Assembly (NCBI GenBank): GCA_016702415.1
Contig: JADJEA010000024.1
Span: 124,001-188,000 of the forward strand
DNA length: 64,000 nucleotides
Reading direction: 5' to 3'
From: Nostocoides sp.
GTDB taxonomy: Bacteria > Actinomycetota > Actinomycetes > Actinomycetales > Dermatophilaceae
Positions 28,860-35,015 of this stretch are shown here, in pieces (positions within the stretch are counted from its first letter, which is position 1; the number at the start of each line of letters is the position of its first letter). The notes under the pieces were generated by a model. It ran no database searches. It was not told the origin of the DNA and saw nothing but the letters and a program-made list of their open reading frames with translations. The position numbers were made by a program, and so were the translations under genes.

Positions 28860-29471
28860 CCCACTTTCTTCGGGCACGACGAATATCGCTCGGAGCCTGT
28901 GTATTGATAGCCCTTGCGGCGCTATCGGTGATGTTGGGGGACCCTCCAACTGCCATCCCTCAGGCCTGCCTTTGGGGACATTTACGTCCCTGTACTGGCC
29001 AGCGCCCTCATTGCCGTGGTTTCCGGCATCGTGAGCGCCACCCTTCTAGATTCGCCCTTACCGAGCCTGGAGAGATCCGCCGCGAGAAATCTCCTCCAAA
29101 TACGCGCGACGACACTACTGAGTCTTACAAGCTTCGGGGTGATGCTCGTCGAGTTTGGCGCGTTCATTCATCCTGCGCAGGGCGCACTGGTTCGTGAGCC
29201 CGCGCATTTCCTCGCCGGCATGGGCTTGATGCTCCTGTGCTTGCTGCGGTTCACTCCGCCCACGGGCTGGTGCATCGTGCTGTCGTATTCACTTGGCTGC
29301 CTGTTGGCAGGAGGCGCCCTCACGAACCTGTCGAGTTTCTTGCTGTTCGATGCCACCGGAACGTGGCCACGACTGGTGTCCGCACTGGTGACATGGTGCC
29401 TGGGCGCGATCGGCTATGTACGAGCAGCCCCGAGGCCGGACAGCGCTGAGGAGCCACTGTGGTGGCAATAG
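28856..29471 (+). pseudogene. cassette membrane protein, one-base frameshift
   Basis: The ATG at 28856 overlaps the permease stop (ATGA). The first frame gives a membrane segment (SLGACVLIALAALSVML); the second frame gives four more (VPVLASALIAVVSGIV, LLSLTSFGVMLVEFGAF, FLAGMGLMLLCLLRF and WCIVLSYSLGCLLAGGAL), ending at 29471. Removing one G from the five-G run at 28936-28940 joins them into about 204 residues. The span of 616 bases is one over a multiple of three. It is the fourth member of the cassette, of unknown function, possibly an immunity or second permease subunit. Confidence 0.6.
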
Positions 29472-29551
29472 GGGCCTGATCCAAAGAGCTGAGCTGGGCC
29501 TGCCCACGCCGATACCCGCCGTTTGGGTAGAGGATGACGAGCGATCCGGGG

Positions 29552-29986
29552 TCAGGCGGACGGGCTGAGGCGCAGCCGCTCGGCGCGCCGCGGAAGGCCG
29601 ATATGGCCGCGGACGAGGTCAAGGAACTCCTGCGCCGAGCGGACCAGGTCGTCGGCTTCGCGGACGCTGACCAGGTCGAGACCGTCATCGAGGGCCCAAC
29701 GGCGCTTCGCGGCATACGCAAAGAACCCGGCCCACTCCCCCAGCTCCGGGGCGAGTTCGGGGACCAATTCCCACACATTCCTCGGGCCACCCCCGCGAAC
29801 CTCCCGGGCCTGCGGGACCTGGACGGCGAGGACCGCGGCGGCGGCGCGGAGAGCAGCGAGGTTGGCCTCGGCATACCGCTCGGAGGCCTGGGGTGCATGA
29901 CTCGCCTCGATCAGACTCGCGGCCGCGCCGTCGAGGAGGTCCAGCGCCGAGGCGACCCGGGCGCCGTCGAGCCGGTGAACGGTCAT
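29552..29986 (-). CDS. SAV_6107-type HEPN domain protein
   Basis: A 144-residue all-helical protein resembling the actinobacterial SAV_6107 HEPN family: LDGARVASALDLLDGAAASLIEA, then RYAEANLAALRAAAAVLA, then WAGFFAYAAKRRWALDDG. The R-X4-6-H RNase motif of toxic HEPN proteins is not visible, so a nuclease role is unsupported. It follows the DUF6504 gene by 14 bases and shares its tandem SOS boxes. In other high-GC Gram-positives such genes sit beside dnaE2; here a 3 kb cassette separates them. Confidence 0.75.
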   Translation of the reverse strand: MTVHRLDGARVASALDLLDGAAASLIEASHAPQASERYAEANLAALRAAAAVLAVQVPQAREVRGGGPRNVWELVPELAPELGEWAGFFAYAAKRRWALDDGLDLVSVREADDLVRSAQEFLDLVRGHIGLPRRAERLRLSPSA

Positions 29987-30000
29987 CGTGTCTGCTCCAT

Positions 30001-30291
30001 TCAGTCCTGGACCCGCAGCAGGGTCCACACCGGCGCGGTCGCGGCGGCATCGGTGTCGCGACCGATGTCGTAGATCCCCGTCCCGGCGCATCGGCCGGCG
30101 CTCCCCTCGACCCGCCAGACGGTGCGCTCCCCGATCCGCGGCGCGCCGACCGGGTCCTGCCACCACGAGCGACGCTCGGTCCACCGGTCCACGACCGATC
30201 GCACGGCATACAAGCGCCCCCGCCAGATGAACGCCGACATCACCTCGTCCTGGGCCTGGACCTCCACCGGTTCGTCGTAGCGGCGGGCCAT
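30001..30291 (-). CDS. DUF6504 family protein (SOS-associated)
   Basis: A 96-residue protein rich in Trp and Arg: FIWRGRLYAVRSVVDRW, TVWRVEGSA and APVWTLLRVQD. The family is small and actinobacterial, and I associate it with dnaE2/imuB neighbourhoods. The start at 30291 (MARRYDEPVEV) is preferred; an in-frame ATG at 30327 would add 12 residues but overlaps the first SOS box region. It leads a two-gene unit with the HEPN gene under two LexA-type boxes. Its molecular role is unknown. Confidence 0.75.
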   Translation of the reverse strand: MARRYDEPVEVQAQDEVMSAFIWRGRLYAVRSVVDRWTERRSWWQDPVGAPRIGERTVWRVEGSAGRCAGTGIYDIGRDTDAAATAPVWTLLRVQD

Positions 30292-30328
30292 CGCGGGCTC
30301 CTCTCGGGGGGTAGGCTGGGGTGACATA

Positions 30329-30340
30329 GAACGCCTGTTC
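30329..30340 (-). promoter_or_regulatory. LexA/SOS box 1 upstream of the DUF6504-HEPN unit
   Basis: GAAC-GCCT-GTTC is a perfect GAAC-N4-GTTC core. It lies 38 bases before the DUF6504 ATG at 30291 and 3 bases from a second box. Confidence 0.75.
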
Positions 30341-30343
30341 GTC

Positions 30344-30355
30344 GAACATATGTTC
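30344..30355 (-). promoter_or_regulatory. LexA/SOS box 2 upstream of the DUF6504-HEPN unit
   Basis: GAAC-ATAT-GTTC is a perfect core, flanked as TCGAAC...GTTCTA. With box 1 it forms a tandem pair with a 15-base period, suggesting cooperative LexA binding and tight repression. Confidence 0.82.
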
Positions 30356-30456
30356 TACCCTCAGACGTTACCCCACCCCCACGAATGGCCGTCAAGTTCC
30401 CCCTGCACAGGCCGCTGGTGCGCTGAGCCCGCAGCCCACGGGGGGCTCCGGGGAAC

Positions 30457-30566
30457 CTGAGCACGCCATATCGACTTGAGCACGCGAGATCTCGCGTGCT
30501 CAAGTCGAGGAGACGTGCTCAAGTTCAGGATTGGGCGACCTCACGCCGAGATGCCGTGCTCAAGTT
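30457..30566. repeat. palindrome and CGTGCTCAAGT repeat cluster
   Basis: A perfect 36-base palindrome spans 30472-30507 (18-base arms, no loop). Its right arm contains CGTGCTCAAGT, repeated in direct orientation at about 30514-30524 and 30555-30565; a partial inverted copy (CTGAGCACG) lies at 30457-30465. The cluster fills the spacer between the SOS genes and the ybaK-like gene. No protein is encoded. It could be an operator array or a small repetitive element. Confidence 0.85.
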
Positions 30567-30614
30567 CGGGGTGGGGGCAACCCCAACGCACGGAGACCAC
30601 CTACATTCAGCCGT

Positions 30615-31126
30615 ATGCCGCCCGCAGACCTGCGCTCCCACCCCGGCGTCGCGTCGGTGCTCGCCGCCCTGGCCCATGCGGGCCTCGACCCCGAGGTGCG
30701 CTTCCTACCCGACGCGGTCCGGACCGCCCAGGCCGCGGCGGACGCCCTCGGCATCACCCCGGCGGAGATCGCGAACTCGTTGGTGTTCAAGGGAATCTGC
30801 GACGCCGACGACCCCGTCCCGATCCTCGTCATGGCGAGCGGCGGGCACCGGGTGGACACGGCATACGTCGCCGGGGTGCTTGGTCTGGCCCGGCTCGACC
30901 GGCCGATCCCGAGTTCGTCCGCACCCACACGGGCATGGCCATCGGGGGTGTCGCGCCGGTGGGGCACCCGGGGCTTATTCGCACCGTCGTCGACACCGAC
31001 CTCGCGCGCTTCGACGCGGTGTGGGCCGCGGCCGGGCACTCCCACGCGGTCTTCCGCACGACGTATGCCGACCTGCTGGCCCTCACCCGCGGCGCCCCCA
31101 CCGCTGTCACCCCCAGCGCGCCCTGA
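30615..31126 (+). pseudogene. YbaK/EbsC-type aminoacyl-tRNA deacylase, one-base frameshift
   Basis: The start ATG at 30615 lies in an octamer copy. The first part (TAQAAADALGITPAEIANSLVFKG, then VLVMASGGHRVDTAYVAGVLG) and the second (DPEFVRTHTGMAIGGVAPVGHPGL) together form a YbaK domain, a family that hydrolyses mischarged tRNAs such as Cys-tRNA(Pro). They are in different frames: one base is missing after 30904, and the 512-base span is one short of a multiple of three. Repaired length is about 170 residues, normal for the family. A draft-sequence error is likely. Confidence 0.85.
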
Positions 31127-31193
31127 CCTCGCCCCCCGTCGACCCCCACGCCGACACCCCGTCACCGGGACACCACACCACCACGGACACCCG

Positions 31194-32069
31194 TCACCGG
31201 GCCGCGGCAAGCTCCAGGTTGTCGAAGACCTCCAGCGTCGCGGTGGAGTGGTTCATCGTGATGAAGTGCAGCCCCGGCGCGCCCTCGGCCAGCATCACCT
31301 GCGCCAACTCGGTCGCGATCTCCACGCCCACCCGCCGGACGGCGTCGGCATCGTCCTGAACCGCGGCCAGGCGGGCCACCACGGCCGGGGGGAGGGGGGT
31401 GCCCATCAGTTCGCTCATCCGGGCGATCTGCCGGACATTCGTCACGGGCATCAACCCCGGGGTGATCGGCAAGTCGCGCCGCGCGGCGACGGCATCCCGT
31501 AGCCGCAGGTACGTCGTGGCGTCAAAGACCATCTGCGTCACCGCGAACTCCGCGCCCGCGTCCGCCTTCCGCACCAGCACCTCGACGTCGTGGTCGAAGC
31601 CCGGCGACTCGGGGTGGACGTCCGGAAAGGCCGCGACCCCCACGGTGAAATCCCCGACCTTCTTCACCAGGGCCACGAGGTCCTCGGCGTGGCTAAGACC
31701 GTCCGGGTGGGCGACCCAGGTGCCGTCGCCGCCCCGCGGGGGGTCCCCGCGCAGGGCGAGGATGTTGCGGACACCGGCCGCGGCATACTGACCGATCACG
31801 GAGCGCAACTGGGCCACGGACGCCCCGACGCAGGTCAGGTGCGCCAGGGGCGTCAACGTCGTCTCGTGGGCGATCCGCTCGGTGACGGCGACGGTACGCT
31901 CCTGCGTCGTCCCACCCGCCCCATAGGTGACGGACACGAAGTCCGGGCGCACCCCCTCCAGCCGCCGGATCGCCGTCCACAGTGTCTCGGCGCCGGCCGG
32001 GGTGGTCGGGGGGAAGAACTCGAAGCTGACCGTCGGCCGGGGGCGCCGCAGGTCGGCAGGGATGGTCAT
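31194..32069 (-). CDS. metF: 5,10-methylenetetrahydrofolate reductase
   Basis: FAD-dependent reductase that makes 5-methyl-THF for methionine synthesis, 291 residues from ATG 32069. Features: VSFEFFPPTTPAGAETLW at the N-terminus with the catalytic Glu, FVSVTYGAGG, LAHLTCVGAS, ILALRGDPPRGG, and FAVTQMVFDA near the folate site. It diverges from the polyprenyl synthase gene, with about 100 bases between them. The same pair stands together in M. tuberculosis (Rv2172c-Rv2173). Confidence 0.94.
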   Translation of the reverse strand: MTIPADLRRPRPTVSFEFFPPTTPAGAETLWTAIRRLEGVRPDFVSVTYGAGGTTQERTVAVTERIAHETTLTPLAHLTCVGASVAQLRSVIGQYAAAGVRNILALRGDPPRGGDGTWVAHPDGLSHAEDLVALVKKVGDFTVGVAAFPDVHPESPGFDHDVEVLVRKADAGAEFAVTQMVFDATTYLRLRDAVAARRDLPITPGLMPVTNVRQIARMSELMGTPLPPAVVARLAAVQDDADAVRRVGVEIATELAQVMLAEGAPGLHFITMNHSTATLEVFDNLELAAAR

Positions 32070-32171
32070 GCCGCCCACGCTAACCCGGGATCGGCACCCG
32101 ATTGGGGCGCACGTCATACAGTGGACGGGTGCGCGGCGGCCCGCCGCCCCGATCCCGACGAGAGGCGACCG

Positions 32172-33254
32172 GTGACCGAGTCGATCGACCTGGCCGCCCT
32201 GCGCCCGCAGATCGACGCGGCGATCGAGGCCCAGCTCGCGCGCGGTGCCGCCGACCTGACGCCGCTACAGCCCGAGGCCGCCGATCTCCTCGACGTCATC
32301 GGTGCCCTGCTGCGTGGTGGCAAGCGCCTGCGGCCCACCTTCCTCTATGTCGGCTACCGCGCCGGGGGTATGCCGCACTCCCCCGCCGCCGTCGCCCTCG
32401 CCTGCGCGACGGAGTTCCTCCAGGCCGCCGCTCTCCTCCACGACGATGTCATCGACGGCAGCGACACCCGCCGCGGCTCCCCGACCGCGCACCGGGCGCT
32501 GGAGGCACGGCACCGGGACCGGGGGTGGTCCGGGGACCCGGAGCGCTTCGGGGTCGCCGGCGCGATCCTCGCGGGGAACCTCTGCCTCGGCTGGGCCGAC
32601 CAGGCGTATGACGAGTGCGGCCTCCCCGCCGACCAACTCGCCCGGGGCCGGGGCTGTTTCGATCTCATGCGAGCCCAGCTCATGGCCGGCCAATATCTCG
32701 ACGTCGTCGAGTCGGTTCGTCCCTGGGCCGAGCGCTCCACCGCCGAGCGGGTCGCCGGGGCCGAGCGGATGATCACCTACAAGTCGGCCAAGTACTCGGT
32801 CGAGCACCCCCTCCTCATCGGGGCCGATGCCGCGGGGGTGGAGCCAGCGTCGCGGGGGGCGCTGGCGGCATACGGGCTCGATGTCGGCCTCGCCTTCCAG
32901 TTGCGCGACGACCTCCTCGGGGTGTTCGGCGACCCGGCCGTGACCGGGAAGCCCGCCGGCGACGACCTGCGCGAGGGAAAGCGGACGGTCCTGCTCGCCC
33001 ATACCCTCGCCGGGCTCTCCCCCACCGACCGGTCGTATGCCGAGTCCCACCTCGGCCGGGCCGACCTCGACGAGGCGGCAGTCACCCGTCTGCGGGACCT
33101 CATCGTCGCCTCCGGCGCGGTGGAGGTCGTCGAGAAGGACATCGCCGCCCGGGCCGACCACGCCCGGGCCGCCCTCGCGGACGCCCGGATCACTCCCGAC
33201 GCCGCCGCGGCCCTGCACGACCTCATCGACATCGCCACCGCGCGCACGGCCTGA
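32172..33254 (+). CDS. polyprenyl (geranylgeranyl-type) diphosphate synthase
   Basis: Trans-prenyltransferase, 360 residues from GTG 32172. It condenses isopentenyl diphosphate with allylic diphosphates. The first Asp-rich motif is HDDVIDGSDTRRG (DDVID at 91-95); the second is FQLRDDLLGVFGDP. GGKRLRP at about 49-55 binds IPP. Chain length cannot be fixed from sequence; the actinobacterial IdsA/GrcC branch makes C20 or longer products used for menaquinone, carotenoids or lipid carriers. It lies next to metF as in mycobacteria. Confidence 0.92.
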   Translation: MTESIDLAALRPQIDAAIEAQLARGAADLTPLQPEAADLLDVIGALLRGGKRLRPTFLYVGYRAGGMPHSPAAVALACATEFLQAAALLHDDVIDGSDTRRGSPTAHRALEARHRDRGWSGDPERFGVAGAILAGNLCLGWADQAYDECGLPADQLARGRGCFDLMRAQLMAGQYLDVVESVRPWAERSTAERVAGAERMITYKSAKYSVEHPLLIGADAAGVEPASRGALAAYGLDVGLAFQLRDDLLGVFGDPAVTGKPAGDDLREGKRTVLLAHTLAGLSPTDRSYAESHLGRADLDEAAVTRLRDLIVASGAVEVVEKDIAARADHARAALADARITPDAAAALHDLIDIATARTA

Positions 33255-33313
33255 CCCGGTCGACCGACCTCCAGGCACGCCCACGCACGCCCCTGACGCG
33301 TTCGGCGGCTTGG

Positions 33314-33718
33314 CTATATCGCGTCTTCCATCGCGCGGCGACGCACTTCCGTTTTGAAGCCGCCGAGGAGCGCGGCCATCGCTGTCGACCCTCCCGGCCA
33401 AGACGGATCGGGGGCGAACAGCCACGCGATGATCTCCGCGTCGGAGAAGCCCCCGTCGGCGAGGACGGTGAAGGTCCCCTTGAGCGCGGGGACAGGCCCG
33501 TCGTCGTCGAGGAACGCCTCCGGCACCGAGAGGACCGAACGCTCCCCCCGTCGTATGCCGATCAACTCCCGATCCTCGAGCAGCCGCCGGACCTCGGTCA
33601 CGCTCCGACCGAGCCGCTCGGCGATATCGGGGACGGTGAGCCAGCCTTGTACCACATCGGTCTCGTCATCCACGGACGACACACTGACACACCGTCGGCT
33701 ATTGTCGGGCCACACCAT
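33314..33718 (-). CDS. Rv2175c family DNA-binding protein
   Basis: A 134-residue protein with an N-terminal winged/helix-turn-helix segment (LTVPDIAERLGRSVTEVRRLLEDREL) and a conserved C-terminal domain (GTFTVLADGGFSDAEIIAWLF, ending EVRRRAMEDAI). In M. tuberculosis, Rv2175c binds DNA and is phosphorylated by the adjacent kinase PknL. Here a PASTA-domain kinase gene lies 1.3 kb away, with a LysM protein gene between. Candidate Thr/Ser acceptors are in the N-terminal tail. The start at 33718 is chosen over 33727. Confidence 0.85.
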   Translation of the reverse strand: MVWPDNSRRCVSVSSVDDETDVVQGWLTVPDIAERLGRSVTEVRRLLEDRELIGIRRGERSVLSVPEAFLDDDGPVPALKGTFTVLADGGFSDAEIIAWLFAPDPSWPGGSTAMAALLGGFKTEVRRRAMEDAI

Positions 33719-33788
33719 CGCCCCCATTGGTCACAGACGTCCCCCGCGTCCCTGCGAACGCGTCCCTGCGAAAGGACCCCGTCTCATC

Positions 33789-34838
33789 ATGTCCCCCGTG
33801 CTTCTCCTGGCGCTGCCCGCAGCCCTGCCCGCCGCAGACGTGACGGCGGCCGTCCACGCGAGCGACGCCGGTCGGCATACGGTCCAAGAGGGGGAAACGG
33901 TCTACGACCTGGCGCAGCGCTACGGAACGACCGTCGCGGCGATCGCCGCCGCCAACGGCCTCGCGGACGCCAGCCTCATCCTGCCCGGCCAGACCCTGAC
34001 GATCCCCAGCGGGACCACGAGCGCCTCGTCCGGCTCCGCCTCCGGTGGCGGCGCGAGCGGCAGCTACACCGTCAGGGCCGGCGACACGCTCAGCGGGATC
34101 GCTGCGGCCACGGGGACGAGCGTCTCGGCCCTCGCCGCCGCCAATGGGATTTCCGCCAACTCCTTCATCTACCCGGGCCAGTCGCTGCGCCTGTCCGGGT
34201 CCACGGGCACGACCCCCAAGCGTCCCGCCTCGACGACGGGCAGTTACACCGTCAGGGCCGGCGACACCCTCAGCGGGATCGCCACCTCCACCGGCTCGAC
34301 CGTGGCCGCGATCGCCAAGGCGAGCGGTATCTCCCCCTCCGCCTACCTCCAGGTCGGCCAGGTCCTGACCATCCCCAGCCGCACCGACCGCGGCGACTCC
34401 GGCTCCTCCGGCGCCTCCAGTGGCGCGTCGTCCTGGGCGGACACGATGCCCAGCCGCAGCGAGATCCGCGACCTCATCTCCGCCACGGCCAGCGCGTACG
34501 GCGTCGACCCGCGCCTCGCCCTCGCGATCGGGTGGCAGGAATCCGGCTGGCAGCAGGGCGTCACCTCCAGCGTCGGCGCCATCGGCGCGATGCAGGTCAT
34601 GCCGCAGTCGGGCGAATGGGCGGGCAGCCTCATCGGCCGGACCCTCGACCTGCGCGACGCTCATGACAATGTCACCGCCGGCGTCGTCATCCTCCGGCAG
34701 TTGACGGCCCTCGCCGTCAACCGGGACGAGGCGATCGCCGCCTACTACCAGGGTCTCGCCTCCGTGCGCGAGCGTGGGATGTATGCCGACACCCGCCAGT
34801 ACGTCGCCAATGTCACCTATTTCATGAGCCGGGTCTGA
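33789..34838 (+). CDS. LysM-repeat lytic transglycosylase
   Basis: A 349-residue exported wall-active protein. A short signal-like N-terminus (VLLLALPAALPAADVTAA) precedes three LysM domains at about 29-73, 92-136 and 152-196 (YTVRAGDTLSGIA repeated), which bind peptidoglycan. A Ser/Gly linker leads to an SLT-type transglycosylase domain (about 222-349) with the catalytic Glu251 in AIGWQESGWQ and the motif GAIGAMQVMPQSG. LysM 2 and 3 are almost identical at DNA level, a sign of recent duplication. It lies divergent from the Rv2175c-like gene and upstream of the PASTA kinase, so a role in regulated wall growth is plausible. Confidence 0.92.
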   Translation: MSPVLLLALPAALPAADVTAAVHASDAGRHTVQEGETVYDLAQRYGTTVAAIAAANGLADASLILPGQTLTIPSGTTSASSGSASGGGASGSYTVRAGDTLSGIAAATGTSVSALAAANGISANSFIYPGQSLRLSGSTGTTPKRPASTTGSYTVRAGDTLSGIATSTGSTVAAIAKASGISPSAYLQVGQVLTIPSRTDRGDSGSSGASSGASSWADTMPSRSEIRDLISATASAYGVDPRLALAIGWQESGWQQGVTSSVGAIGAMQVMPQSGEWAGSLIGRTLDLRDAHDNVTAGVVILRQLTALAVNRDEAIAAYYQGLASVRERGMYADTRQYVANVTYFMSRV

Positions 34839-34841
34839 CCC

Positions 34842-34900
34842 TCCCCGCCCGAGACCCGAACCCCGCGAGACCCGACCCCCCCGAGACCCGAACACCCCGG
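34842..34900. repeat. degenerate tandem repeat between the transglycosylase and kinase genes
   Basis: Three copies of a GAGACCCGAACCCC-like unit of 15-18 bases follow the transglycosylase stop. The spacer 34839-35015 otherwise holds the octamer copy near 34930 and the kinase leader. No hairpin terminator is clear. Confidence 0.6.
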
Positions 34901-35015
34901 GGCGGCGAGCCGGCGCGGGAGGGGGCACGCGGCATACCCCTTGTCCCACAGGTCACACCTGCCCCACCCGTGTCGCTGACCGGAGGCGCCAGGCGCCGCC
35001 CGTAGACTTCGCCGG

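Larger units (their letters stand above)
26410..29540. other. low-GC inserted cassette between dnaE2 and its usual SOS neighbours
   Basis: This stretch reads in the opposite direction to the flanking SOS genes, has visibly more A/T-ending codons than the rest of the window, and contains no copy of the octamer GTATGCCG/CGGCATAC (longest gap, about 25.97-29.71 kb). It holds four tightly overlapping genes: a secreted protein, an ABC ATPase and two membrane proteins. No integrase, terminal repeat or target duplication is visible. The boundaries are approximate. Confidence 0.7.

Noticed and set aside
26410..29540. Prophage or integrative element
   Set aside because: No integrase, capsid, attachment repeat or tRNA edge is seen; only transporter-type genes are present.
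29552..30291. HEPN toxin-antitoxin pair
   Set aside because: The HEPN protein lacks the R-X4-6-H catalytic motif and DUF6504 is not a nucleotidyltransferase or known antitoxin; SOS control fits a repair role better.
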